From the NCBI RefSeq assembly GCF_001657485.1, contig NZ_LXFU01000052.1, positions 248,001 through 312,000 of the forward strand: DNA of 64,000 nucleotides, read 5' to 3'. Within the stretch, counting starts at the first letter, position 1. Every line of letters begins with the position of its first letter. Source of the stretch: Rhizobium sp. WYCCWR10014. GTDB lineage: Bacteria; Pseudomonadota; Alphaproteobacteria; Rhizobiales; Rhizobiaceae. Position numbers and translations under genes: made by a program. Positions 52,105 to 59,803 of the stretch are shown in pieces. The notes under the pieces were generated by a model that saw only the letters and a list, made by a program, of their open reading frames with translations, was not told where the DNA came from and made no database searches.

Positions 52105-52875
52105 ATGGCCAAGACCATTCTCGACATCCAGGGTCTGCGCAAGACTTACGGCATCCACGAAGTCCTCAAGGGCGTCGATTGCGCCGTGCAGGAGGGCGAA
52201 GTCATTTCTATCATCGGCTCGTCCGGCTCCGGAAAGACCACCTTGCTGCGTTGCATCAACATGCTCGAGGAATTCCAGGGCGGCACGATCAGCCTCGATG
52301 GCGAGGAGATCGGTTACCGCGCCGAAGGCGCAACGCGGCGCCGCAAGAGCGAGAAGGAGATTGCGCGCCAGCGCGCGCTGACCGGCATGGCGTTTCAGCA
52401 GTTCAATCTTTTCCCGCATATGAGCGCCGCTGAAAACGTCATGCTCGGCCTCGTCAAGGTGAAGAAAATGACGAAGCCGGATGCGCGCGCAATCGCGGAA
52501 AAATGGCTCGATCGTGTCGGCCTTTCCGCCCGCGCGAACCACTATCCCGGACAGCTTTCCGGCGGCCAGCAGCAGCGCGTCGCGATCGCCCGCGCCATCG
52601 CCATGTCGCCGAGGCTGATGCTGTTCGATGAAGTGACCTCCGCGCTCGACCCGGAACTGGTGGGCGAAGTGCTCCAGGTGATCAAGGGGCTTGCCGCCGA
52701 CGGCATGACCATGCTGCTCGTCACGCACGAGATGCGCTTTGCCTACGACGTTTCGTCACGGGTCATCTTCATGAACCAGGGCATCATCGGCGAGGAGGGC
52801 GATCCGAAGGACATGTTCGTGCATCCGAAGACCGAACGGCTGGCGGAATTCCTCAAAACCTCGAGTTTCAACTAA
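52105..52875 (+). CDS. Amino-acid ABC transporter ATP-binding protein
   Basis: Polar-amino-acid ATPase, 256 aa. It has Walker A GSSGSGKTT, Q-loop AFQQFNLFPHMSAAENV, signature LSGGQQQR and Walker B RLMLFDEVTSALDP, followed by THEMRFA with the catalytic His. An insert GEEIGYRAEGATRRRKSEKE resembles that in EhuA and in histidine/octopine ATPases. It completes the binding protein-permease-permease-ATPase operon. Confidence 0.93.
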   Translation: MAKTILDIQGLRKTYGIHEVLKGVDCAVQEGEVISIIGSSGSGKTTLLRCINMLEEFQGGTISLDGEEIGYRAEGATRRRKSEKEIARQRALTGMAFQQFNLFPHMSAAENVMLGLVKVKKMTKPDARAIAEKWLDRVGLSARANHYPGQLSGGQQQRVAIARAIAMSPRLMLFDEVTSALDPELVGEVLQVIKGLAADGMTMLLVTHEMRFAYDVSSRVIFMNQGIIGEEGDPKDMFVHPKTERLAEFLKTSSFN

Positions 52876-52923
52876 TGCATGTCGCCCAAAAGTGCGCAGC
52901 GGTTTTGGGATAACGATTTGCAT
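52875..52923 (+). repeat. RIME-like intergenic repeat (copy D)
   Basis: Short module directly after the ATPase stop. ATGCA at the left and TGCAT at the right bracket CCCAAAA (52885-52891) and TTTTGGG (52903-52909). It is shared with copies A, C and E in plan but with a C/G-substituted core. It may also cap the operon transcript. Confidence 0.65.
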
Positions 52924-52970
52924 CAACAAAACTTAAAGAAAGATCCCGTGAGGGTCCGCTCTGCGGATCG

Positions 52971-53399
52971 TCACGGGCGCTCGGTCCAAGGGTCGACAAG
53001 CTCGATCTCAAAGCCCTCGAAATCCTTAATATTGCGAGTGGCGAGGGTGAGATCGTGAGCAATCGCGGTGGCGGCAATCAGGCCGTCCATTGACGACAAG
53101 CCGCGCCCGCTTCGCTTTGCGAGCCCCATCAAGTCGCCCCAAGCTATCGCAACCGGCTGATCCACAGGGATGACACGCTGCTCGAAGCGCTGCGGCAGGT
53201 CCTGGGCAAGCCATTCAGTCAGCGCGTCGCGCTTTCGGCCGCTTTCCATCAACTTAACACCACGCCGGATCTCCGCGATCGATACGACGCTGATGAATGA
53301 GCGATCCTCGTCGAGACTGTCCAGCCATTGTAGGACATGTGCATCGGGACGCGGCCTTGTCACCTCGGAAAGCACATTAGTGTCCAGCAGAAGTCTCAC
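52971..53399 (-). CDS. Type II toxin VapC, PIN-domain ribonuclease
   Basis: PIN-domain RNase, 142 aa. Acidic sites fit LLLDTNVLSE (Asp6), SIAEIRRG, GLSSMDGLIAATA and ATRNIKDFE. It starts 4 nt inside the end of the antitoxin gene. This pair is separate from vapBC at 33.9 kb, with a Phd-type rather than VapB-type antitoxin. Confidence 0.88.
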   Translation of the reverse strand: MRLLLDTNVLSEVTRPRPDAHVLQWLDSLDEDRSFISVVSIAEIRRGVKLMESGRKRDALTEWLAQDLPQRFEQRVIPVDQPVAIAWGDLMGLAKRSGRGLSSMDGLIAATAIAHDLTLATRNIKDFEGFEIELVDPWTERP

Positions 53400-53662
53400 A
53401 GCTGAAGATCACGCGGTTCGTCGCGCTGCCGTTCGAGGTCCAGATCGGCGCCACGCAGCGGCGATTGCATCAGAAACTCTGCAAGGGTGCCCTTGCGCGC
53501 GGTCTTCCGCTGCCATTCCTCGGCCGAAACGACGACGACGCTTGGTTTGCCATTGCGCATGATTGTTTGCGGCGTTGCTTGCGCGCGTTCGATAACCTCA
53601 GACAGCTTGGCCTTCGCACTGGCGACGGTCCAACCTTTATCCTCTGGTCGTGATGGCCGCAT
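53396..53662 (-). CDS. Type II antitoxin, Phd/YefM family
   Basis: Antitoxin, 88 aa. The Phd/YefM N-terminal fold reads GWTVASAKAKLSEVIERAQATPQTIMRNGKPSVVVVSAEEW. The C-terminal tail (GADLDLERQRDEPRDLQL) would bind the PIN toxin. It overlaps the toxin gene by 4 nt. Three TGACTAT iterons lie just upstream. Confidence 0.88.
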   Translation of the reverse strand: MRPSRPEDKGWTVASAKAKLSEVIERAQATPQTIMRNGKPSVVVVSAEEWQRKTARKGTLAEFLMQSPLRGADLDLERQRDEPRDLQL

Positions 53663-53673
53663 TCGCTTTATCC

Positions 53674-53698
53674 TGACTATAGTGACTATCCTGACTAT
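53674..53698 (-). promoter_or_regulatory. Three TGACTAT iterons before antitoxin gene
   Basis: TGACTAT occurs at 53674-53680, 53683-53689 and 53692-53698, exactly every 9 bp, ending 11 nt before the antitoxin start codon at 53662. On the gene strand the repeats read ATAGTCA, and the last extends into TATATA. They are the probable binding sites of the Phd-type antitoxin, alone or with toxin. Confidence 0.65.
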
Positions 53699-53819
53699 AT
53701 AAGCCGAACCGGTCTAACCGCAAGCAACTTTTCGATAGGGAAGGGGCTTTGTCGGCCTTGGGCGGCCTACGCCGATTTGGGTTCGCAAGGCATTGTGGGC
53801 TCGCTCAATTTGCGCTCAG

Positions 53820-53925
53820 TTTGCATTCCCAGCATGCAAATTCCAGGGGGAAGGATCCGAGACATCTTGGAAATCCTGAACGCAGAATTTTGGCACGAGC
53901 TTTGCTTTCCTGTCTTGTATGCAAG
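53820..53925 (+). promoter_or_regulatory. Candidate GntR operators before the regulator gene
   Basis: TTTGCAT (53820-53826) and ATGCAAA (53834-53840) form a perfect inverted repeat, and CTTGTATGCAAG (53914-53925) overlaps the start codon at 53919. FCD-type GntR proteins bind short TTGT-type dyads, so autorepression of the regulator and the downstream importer is likely. The 250-bp gap holds no gene. Confidence 0.5.
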
Positions 53926-54680
53926 ATAGCCAGACATCTGAGACCACACAGAAGACCATCGAGGAGACGATCGTCTCTGGGATTCTTTCAGCCAAAATCC
54001 GGCCTGGGACGCGTCTCAGCGAAAACCAGCTGGCAACGCTCTTCGGCGTGTCTCGAACCCGCGTTCGGGAAGCCATGATGCGCCTGGAAACACGCGGCAT
54101 TGTGCATGTCAGTCCAAGACGAGGCTGGTTTGTCGTCGAGCCGTCCGCTGAAGAGGCGATCGCGGTCTATGAGGCACGGCGTGTCATCGAGGCCGGGTTG
54201 CTGCGCAGCATGCGCGTATTGACGGACGAGGGACGCAAAGCTCTCGACGCGCATTTGAACGAGGAAAAGACCGCAATGGCTGCGGGCGACCGCCAGCGCC
54301 TGACCTATTTGATGGGTGATTTCCACATCCGCATCGCAGAATTGAGCGGGAACGCCATCATCGTCGATATCCTCCGCGATCTCACCGCGCGGACGATCCT
54401 TATTTCGATGCTCTATCAGTCTGAATTTCACGCAGCACAGTCTCATGACGGGCACTGCCGGATCTTCGAGGCCATGCAAGCGGGCGATTTCGTCAGAGCT
54501 GCGGAACTCTCTGTCGACCATCTGGACGAAGTGGAAATGGGCCTCGACCTGACCACGCGCCCGGATCCGCTCTCGGAACTGCGCAGTTCCCTGTCACTTC
54601 CTCCCAAGACCGTGCCCTCGGTCTCCCAACTGTCAGACCCAAAAAACCACAACATCAAAGGAGCAATTAAAACATGCTGA
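53919..54680 (+). CDS. GntR family transcriptional regulator (FCD subfamily)
   Basis: GntR/FadR-type regulator, 253 aa. The HTH covers about residues 10-70 (GTRLSENQLATLFGVSRTRVREAMMRLETRGIV). The C-terminal FCD domain has the metal-site pattern DFHIRIAELSGN and HDGHCRIFEAM. Its last 7 nt overlap the binding-protein start, so it is the first gene of the importer operon and probably controls it by autoregulation. Amino-acid or organic-acid effectors are common for this family. Confidence 0.9.
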   Translation: MQDSQTSETTQKTIEETIVSGILSAKIRPGTRLSENQLATLFGVSRTRVREAMMRLETRGIVHVSPRRGWFVVEPSAEEAIAVYEARRVIEAGLLRSMRVLTDEGRKALDAHLNEEKTAMAAGDRQRLTYLMGDFHIRIAELSGNAIIVDILRDLTARTILISMLYQSEFHAAQSHDGHCRIFEAMQAGDFVRAAELSVDHLDEVEMGLDLTTRPDPLSELRSSLSLPPKTVPSVSQLSDPKNHNIKGAIKTC

Positions 54681-55459
54681 CAAGACGAGTCTTCTTCGCA
54701 ATCGCGACCCTGGCTGCAACCTTCGGCTTCGGCTCCGCGTCTCACGCCGATGCTCTTGCCGACATCACGGCGCGCGGTACGCTGCGTGTCGCCGTTCCGC
54801 AGGATTTCCCGCCCTTCGGCAGCGTCGGTACCGATATGGCGCCGATGGGCTACGATATCGATGTGGCTAATCTCATTGCCGAAAAGCTGGGCGTCAAGAC
54901 TGAGCTCGTGCCGGTCACCAGTGCCAACCGCGTTCCCTATCTGCAGACGAACAAAGTCGATCTGGTCATATCAAGCCTCGGCAAGAATGCCGAGCGCGAA
55001 AAGGTGATCGATTTCACCACGGCCTACGCACCCTTCTTCAACGGCGTGTTCGCACCGGCCGATGTTTCGATCGCCAAGGTGGAAGATCTCGCCGGCAAGA
55101 GCATTGGCGTCACGCGCGGCGCTGTCGAAGATCTCGAACTGACGAAGATCGCGCCAGCCGACGCTACGATCAAGCGCTACGAGGACAATAACGGCACTAT
55201 CTCGGCCTTCCTGTCCGGCCAGGTCGACACCATCGCCACCGGCAACGTCGTGGCCGCTGCGATCCTCGCCAAAAATCCCCCCAAGCGCCCTGAGATGAAG
55301 TTCCTCATCAAGAACTCGCCCTGCTACATCGGTCTCAACAAGGAACAGGCAGCTCTTCTGGAGAAGGTGAACGGCATTATCGCTGCGGCCAAAACCGATG
55401 GCGCGCTGAACGCCATATCGCAGAAGTGGCTCGGCGCCGATCTCCCGTCGGATCTCTAA
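54674..55459 (+). CDS. Amino-acid ABC transporter substrate-binding protein
   Basis: Family-3 periplasmic binding protein, 261 aa. The signal peptide is MLTRRVFFAIATLAATFGFGSASHA. The mature part has LADITARGTLRVAVPQDFPPFG, GYDIDVANLIAEKLGV and NRVPYLQTNKVDLVISSLGK, a glutamate/glutamine-type pattern. AAAGGAG precedes its ATG. It is distinct from the protein at 49808-50647 and from EhuB. A perfect hairpin follows 16 nt after its stop. Confidence 0.92.
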   Translation: MLTRRVFFAIATLAATFGFGSASHADALADITARGTLRVAVPQDFPPFGSVGTDMAPMGYDIDVANLIAEKLGVKTELVPVTSANRVPYLQTNKVDLVISSLGKNAEREKVIDFTTAYAPFFNGVFAPADVSIAKVEDLAGKSIGVTRGAVEDLELTKIAPADATIKRYEDNNGTISAFLSGQVDTIATGNVVAAAILAKNPPKRPEMKFLIKNSPCYIGLNKEQAALLEKVNGIIAAAKTDGALNAISQKWLGADLPSDL

Positions 55460-55474
55460 GGGTCGGTCTCACGG

Positions 55475-55504
55475 ATGTCATCCCGCGCCCGCGCGGGATG
55501 ACAT
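55475..55504 (+). terminator. Stem-loop after second amino-acid binding-protein gene
   Basis: Perfect 14-bp arms (ATGTCATCCCGCGC / GCGCGGGATGACAT) around a 2-nt centre begin 15 nt after the stop. In RNA the inner pairs would open to a larger loop. It separates the highly expressed binding protein from the permease gene, which starts at a TTG codon at 55537. Confidence 0.7.
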
Positions 55505-55536
55505 GACGCTCCGTCGCCACAAGAGGGGACAATTCC

Positions 55537-56208
55537 TTGAGTTACCATTTCGAATTCGGCTGGCTGCTTGAATATTATCCTGAGATCATCAAGGGCATAC
55601 TGATCACGCTGGAGCTTATCGCGATCGGCGGGGTGCTCGGCATCTCGCTTGGCATCTTCTGTGCCTGGGTGCGCGCACTCGGCCCGGCCTGGCTGAAGCC
55701 TGTCGTTGCGACCTATGTCGAACTGATCCGCAACACACCGTTCCTGATCCAGCTCTTTTTCATCTTCTTCGGTCTGCCGTCGCTTGGTTTCAAGCTTTCC
55801 GAACTGACGGCGGCCAACCTCGCGATGATCGTCAATCTCGGCGCCTATAGCTGCGAAATTATCCGCGCCGGCATCCAGGCAACCCCGAGGGGCCAGTTCG
55901 AGGCAGGCGAAAGCCTTGCCATGACGCGCTTCGAAACCTTCCGGCATGTCGTTCTCGTGCCATCCCTGCAACGCATCTGGCCAGCGCTGTCGTCACAAGT
56001 CGTCATCGTCATGCTCGGCTCATCGGTGGTCTCGCAGATCGCCGCGGAGGATCTGACCTTTGCCGCAAACTTCATACAATCGCGAACCTTCCGCGCCTTC
56101 GAGGCCTACATCGTCTCGACAGCCATCTACCTAGTGCTGGCGATCCTGCTCCGGCAGGTGCTGGCGGTGGTCGGCGGGTTCATTTTCCCGAGGAGAGCAG
56201 CACGATGA
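55537..56208 (+). CDS. Amino-acid ABC transporter permease
   Basis: Polar-amino-acid permease, 223 aa, starting at TTG 55537 with GAGGGG upstream. Signature ELIRNTPFLIQLFFIFFG and loop AGIQATPRGQFEAGESL are clear. Its stop overlaps the next permease start by 4 nt (ATGA). Confidence 0.9.
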   Translation: MSYHFEFGWLLEYYPEIIKGILITLELIAIGGVLGISLGIFCAWVRALGPAWLKPVVATYVELIRNTPFLIQLFFIFFGLPSLGFKLSELTAANLAMIVNLGAYSCEIIRAGIQATPRGQFEAGESLAMTRFETFRHVVLVPSLQRIWPALSSQVVIVMLGSSVVSQIAAEDLTFAANFIQSRTFRAFEAYIVSTAIYLVLAILLRQVLAVVGGFIFPRRAAR

Positions 56209-56864
56209 TCGAGTTCACCCTCTGGGACATCTTGCGCAACCTGCTGCTCGCCACCCGCTGGACAATCGTGCTTTCGCTCGTCTCGTTCATCGGCGGCGGC
56301 GCGGTCGGATTGGGGCTGCTGTTCCTGCGCATCAGCAAGCGCAAGGCTTTCAGGGCGCTTGCGAAATATTATATCGAGCTCTTCCAGGGCACGCCGCTGC
56401 TGATGCAGCTCTTCATCGCCTTTTTCGGTCTCGGCCTCTTCGGGATCGACGTGCCGGCCTGGCTTGCTGCAGGATTGGCGCTCACCCTGTGGAGTGCCGC
56501 CTTTCTCGCCGAGATCTGGCGAGGCTGCGTCGAGGCGGTCGCTCGGGGTCAATGGGAGGCCTCCGCCAGCCTCGGCATGGGTCGGCTGCAGCAGATGCGT
56601 TATGTCATCTTGCCCCAGGCGCTGAGGGTCGCCATACCGCCGACGGTCGGTTTCTCCGTGCAAATCGTCAAGGGAACGGCGCTGACCTCGATCATCGGTT
56701 TCGTCGAATTGTCGAAAGCCGGCACAGTCGTCACCAATGCCACTTTCCAGCCCTTCACCGTCTACGGGCTCGTCGCTCTCATCTACTTCGCCCTTTGCTG
56801 GCCTTTGTCAAAAAGCAGCCAGATCCTGGAAAGGAAGCTCAATGTCGCTCATCGAAATCACTGA
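56205..56864 (+). CDS. Amino-acid ABC transporter permease
   Basis: Second permease, 219 aa, with YIELFQGTPLLMQLFIAFFG and loop GCVEAVARGQWEASASLGM. It is coupled at both ends: a 4-nt overlap upstream and a 23-nt overlap with the ATPase gene downstream, so the operon is compact. Confidence 0.92.
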   Translation: MIEFTLWDILRNLLLATRWTIVLSLVSFIGGGAVGLGLLFLRISKRKAFRALAKYYIELFQGTPLLMQLFIAFFGLGLFGIDVPAWLAAGLALTLWSAAFLAEIWRGCVEAVARGQWEASASLGMGRLQQMRYVILPQALRVAIPPTVGFSVQIVKGTALTSIIGFVELSKAGTVVTNATFQPFTVYGLVALIYFALCWPLSKSSQILERKLNVAHRNH

Positions 56865-57567
56865 AGTCCGCAAGAGCTTTGGCACCACCGAGGTGCTGAA
56901 AGGCATCAATCTCGATGTCGAGGCCGGCGAAGTCATCGCCATCATCGGCAAGAGCGGTTCGGGCAAATCGACCCTGCTTCGCTGCATCAACGGCCTGGAG
57001 ACCATCACCGACGGCTCCATCTCCGTGGCCGGCGCGCAGCTCCTCGATGACGAAGTCCATCTGAAGGCACTGCGCCTCAAGGTCGGCATGATCTTTCAGC
57101 AGTTCAACCTCTTCCCGCACCTGACTGTCGGCGGCAACGTCATGCTGTCGCAGACCGTGGTCAAGAAGACGCCGAAAGCCGAAGCCGAGGCGACCGCCCG
57201 CAAGATGCTGGAGCGGGTGGGGCTGGGCCACAGGTTCGACGCCTATCCCGACGAGCTCTCGGGCGGCCAGCAGCAGCGCGTCGCCATCGCCCGCGCGCTC
57301 GCCATGCAGCCGACAGCACTTCTCTGCGACGAGATCACCTCCGCACTCGATCCGGAACTGGTCGCCGAAGTTCTGGCCGTCGTGCGCGAACTCGCCGCCG
57401 AGGGAATGACCCTCCTGATGGTGACGCACGAGATGAAGTTCGCCCGCGACGTCTGCAGCCGCGTCGTCTTCATGCACCAGGGCCGCGTCCACGAAGCAGG
57501 ACGGCCGGAGGATGTCTTCGCCAATCCGCAGACTGCGGAGTTGAAGCAATTTCTCGGTGTCAACTAA
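56842..57567 (+). CDS. Amino-acid ABC transporter ATP-binding protein
   Basis: ATPase of this importer, 241 aa from ATG 56842 (AAAGGAAG upstream). Walker A GKSGSGKST, Q-loop IFQQFNLFPHLTVGGNV, signature LSGGQQQR and Walker B LLCDEITSALDP are intact. The start in the longer frame would lie deep in the permease gene and is not used. It closes the regulator-binding protein-permease-permease-ATPase operon. Confidence 0.93.
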   Translation: MSLIEITEVRKSFGTTEVLKGINLDVEAGEVIAIIGKSGSGKSTLLRCINGLETITDGSISVAGAQLLDDEVHLKALRLKVGMIFQQFNLFPHLTVGGNVMLSQTVVKKTPKAEAEATARKMLERVGLGHRFDAYPDELSGGQQQRVAIARALAMQPTALLCDEITSALDPELVAEVLAVVRELAAEGMTLLMVTHEMKFARDVCSRVVFMHQGRVHEAGRPEDVFANPQTAELKQFLGVN

Positions 57568-57647
57568 GAGGCAGCGGCAATATTCGACTTGGCGGATTGA
57601 TGTAACGAGATCGAGTCATAGGGGTGGACGATGCAATCAGGGCTCGT

Positions 57648-58154
57648 TCATGGCGTGGGCGGTTGCAGCCGTGTATCGAGGGCAAAGGCCTCCTGGAACT
57701 TCAGTGCATAGGCGCCCGTCGCGCCGCCTGCCAGAAAAATCAGGTTCCAGCTATGCCGCGAGACCGCACTCGGGATCGCGACGAAACGATGCTGTCGAAG
57801 CAAATCGTCTCCGAAGGCTTGCTGGCCCGCGCTGGGAATGCCCGGGCGCAACCAGTTGGGATTGGGCACGTTTCCCGGATCGACAACATGGATATCGCCA
57901 GCATCGGCAATGACAGCTGCCGTCATCCTATGCGCCACGGTATCGAGCGCCCGGAACCCCTTGTGGACCGCGACTTCAAGGATCGCCGTCGCGGGATCGA
58001 GCGAGCAGTAGACCGCGCGAACCCCCTTGCTGTTCCAGCGGCCGCCAACCCGATAGGCGCCTTCTCCGCTATCCCAAGTCGGTGCATTGACGGCCTGATC
58101 GAGCCGCCACGCGACAAGTTCGGTCCCGCCGAGCGGTATCGGCAAAAGGATCAT
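57648..58154 (-). CDS. RES-domain toxin (NAD+ phosphorylase family)
   Basis: RES-domain protein, 168 aa. The family reads AWRLDQAVNAPTWDSGEGAYRVGGRWNSKGVRAVYCSLDPATAILEV, with the Arg, Tyr and Glu/Ser residues thought to form the NAD+ pocket. Known RES toxins degrade NAD+ and stop growth. Its ATG overlaps the stop of the upstream Xre-type antitoxin gene by 4 nt. It converges with the amino-acid ATPase gene, 80 nt away. Confidence 0.9.
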   Translation of the reverse strand: MILLPIPLGGTELVAWRLDQAVNAPTWDSGEGAYRVGGRWNSKGVRAVYCSLDPATAILEVAVHKGFRALDTVAHRMTAAVIADAGDIHVVDPGNVPNPNWLRPGIPSAGQQAFGDDLLRQHRFVAIPSAVSRHSWNLIFLAGGATGAYALKFQEAFALDTRLQPPTP

Positions 58155-58639
58155 GCATAGACGCCGTATTCCAGGCGATCGAGATGATCCTCGACAAGCT
58201 CGACGCCGGCGGGCGTCCCGAGAAGATCGATCGGGCAGCGCTGCTCAAGTCCGACCGCCGGACGCTCCAGCCATTGTTCGGCCTCTGCCTGCGATCCGAA
58301 GATATCCGTTGCCTTTGCGAGGATCTCGGCGAATTTCCACGCGCGGCCGCTCTGTTCCTGGTTGAGCGGCTTGGAAGGCATATCCTTCCGCCGCTGCCAG
58401 GTGCGCAAGCTCATGCCCACCGCCTTTTCGAGGGACTCGTTCTTGCCGATGACGACGAGAGTGCCGACAAGATGATCCAGTGCGGATGCAGGCAGGCCGT
58501 GCAGGAGCAACTCATGGGCGTCGAGGCCATTGGTCAGGCTGCGCGACAGAATGCGCGCGCCACCGAGCAATGCTTCTATTTTTTGCAGTTCACCACCGCC
58601 CGCTGCTGCTGAGGAAGGTGCTTTTGCCACGACGGCCAT
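58151..58639 (-). CDS. Xre/MbcA/ParS-type antitoxin (DUF2384)
   Basis: Antitoxin of the RES-Xre system, 162 aa. The N-terminal DNA-binding part includes GMSLRTWQRRKDMP, and the C-terminal DUF2384 part includes AEILAKATDIFGSQAEAEQWLERPAVGLEQRCPIDLLGTPAGVELVEDHLDRLEYGVYA, the toxin-binding region. It is translated just before and overlaps the RES gene. Confidence 0.9.
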   Translation of the reverse strand: MAVVAKAPSSAAAGGGELQKIEALLGGARILSRSLTNGLDAHELLLHGLPASALDHLVGTLVVIGKNESLEKAVGMSLRTWQRRKDMPSKPLNQEQSGRAWKFAEILAKATDIFGSQAEAEQWLERPAVGLEQRCPIDLLGTPAGVELVEDHLDRLEYGVYA

Positions 58640-58674
58640 GATCTTTCTCCCGCGTCATCTGTCGCTCACTATAT

Positions 58675-58684
58675 GACACGTGTC
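58675..58684 (-). promoter_or_regulatory. Palindrome before RES-Xre operon
   Basis: GACACGTGTC is a perfect 10-bp palindrome, 36 bp upstream of the antitoxin start, and TGTCGC occurs beside it twice (near 58660 and 58681). Antitoxins of this family repress their own promoters at such sites, so this is a candidate operator. Confidence 0.45.
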
Positions 58685-58860
58685 GCAGTCAATTTCAAGG
58701 TTTGACAGGTTCATCCAGCTATTCGCCGGACCGGATTCCATTGCGCTGGAATTCAATTAGAGACCGAGCCGGATGTTGGCTCCAGGAGCCCGCTGCTGAG
58801 GAAACCGATTTAGGCAAGGCCGGGCGGATAAATCTTTCCCGAGCTGGCGGCGACCAAAGC

Positions 58861-58960
58861 ATGTTGCGCAAAACTGTGGAGCGGTTTTGCGCTAACGACA
58901 TGTGTAAAAACAAAGACCTAAAGCGCGAGGAGTGAATCGGAAAGATCGCGACGGGCTTTA
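58861..58960 (+). repeat. RIME-like intergenic repeat (copy E)
   Basis: Two-module repeat. Module 1 has GCGCAAAAC (58866-58874) paired with GTTTTGCGC (58884-58892) and the core ACGACATG. Module 2 (CAAAGACCTAAAGCGCGAGG and onward) is shared with copies A and B. It is in the opposite orientation to copy A. It occupies much of the 429-bp gap between the RES-Xre and yjfJ genes; nothing else was recognised there. Confidence 0.78.
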
Positions 58961-59031
58961 GACGTGATTGACGAGGCTTGCAGCGAATTGAAATGTCGCA
59001 ATGGGTCGCGGCACTCCAATCCGCAGGCGCG

Positions 59032-59062
59032 CCGGGAATGGCAGCAGGGCTGCGGTTCCCGG
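59032..59062 (-). terminator. Hairpin after yjfJ
   Basis: CCGGGAA (59032-59038) pairs with TTCCCGG (59056-59062), and inner GCAGC/GCTGC arms (59041-59045, 59049-59053) continue the stem. It lies 7 nt beyond the yjfJ stop on the minus strand. There is no T run, so it may be a stabiliser or weak terminator. Confidence 0.5.
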
Positions 59063-59068
59063 GAATTG

Positions 59069-59803
59069 TCAGCCTTTGTTGCCAGTCGGGGCGGGCAGCA
59101 AGATGGGCTCGACCGAATGTTTCGGTGCCATCAGTTGTGCAAGAATGTCGTCGGCCGAGTGGCTCGAACTGCCAATGCCGGCCTCGCGCAGTTGACGATC
59201 GAGGTCACCGCCGTTTTCCAGCGCGGCCAATTCAGCACCGGCTTCGATGCGGCCAGCCGTGACTTCCTGGCGCTTCTTGATACGTTCGAGACTTTCGACG
59301 GCGCTACCGAGACGGGTGTTGATGCCCGACTGGCTGTGGGCAATCGCCGACTGAGCGCGCAGCAGCGACTCGTTGGCTTTGACATTCTCCACCTCACGCT
59401 TCATCTGAGCAATGCGCGATTCGGTCTCCTGGATCGTGCGCAGCATCTGTTGCTGGCGGGGCAGCAGCCGATCGAGCTCTTCTTGATCGCGCTGCACTTC
59501 GGCACGCATACCGGCAATGCGCTGAGCGAGACCCTGAGCCAGATCCGTGCGGCCGGCGGAGATTGCAGCGCGAGCGCTGTCGGTATCCTTCGTCTCCTTT
59601 GCGCGGTTTTCTTCCAGTCTGCGCATGACGCTCTTGTTGGACGCCATGATGCCGGCCAGATCGGATCGTGCCGCGCGTAGCGACTGTTCAGCGTCGCGGA
59701 TTTCCTGGTCAAGAATGCGCATGGACTGGCTGTCGGCGGCCGCTTCAGCTGCCTCGTTAATGCCGCCGCGAATGGCGGTGAAAATCTTTCCCCACGTGCT
59801 CAC
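59069..59803 (-). CDS. yjfJ: PspA/IM30 family protein (YjfJ)
   Basis: Phage-shock-protein-A-like coiled-coil protein, 244 aa, expected to assemble on the inner membrane. Long alpha-helical stretch about residues 20-200 (MRILDQEIRDAEQSLRAARSDL, ETESRIAQMKREVENVKANESLL). GTG 59803 is chosen, with GGGGAG 8 nt upstream and a 4-nt overlap with the upstream yjfI gene; the ATG 24 nt further would add non-family residues. In E. coli, YjfJ sits in the yjfIJKLMC set. A role in envelope stress or membrane repair is inferred from PspA/IM30. Confidence 0.88.
   Translation of the reverse strand: MSTWGKIFTAIRGGINEAAEAAADSQSMRILDQEIRDAEQSLRAARSDLAGIMASNKSVMRRLEENRAKETKDTDSARAAISAGRTDLAQGLAQRIAGMRAEVQRDQEELDRLLPRQQQMLRTIQETESRIAQMKREVENVKANESLLRAQSAIAHSQSGINTRLGSAVESLERIKKRQEVTAGRIEAGAELAALENGGDLDRQLREAGIGSSSHSADDILAQLMAPKHSVEPILLPAPTGNKG

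Noticed and set aside
53674..53698. Short tandem repeats as a CRISPR or origin iteron array
   Set aside because: Only three 7-bp copies directly before an antitoxin start; no replication gene is nearby.
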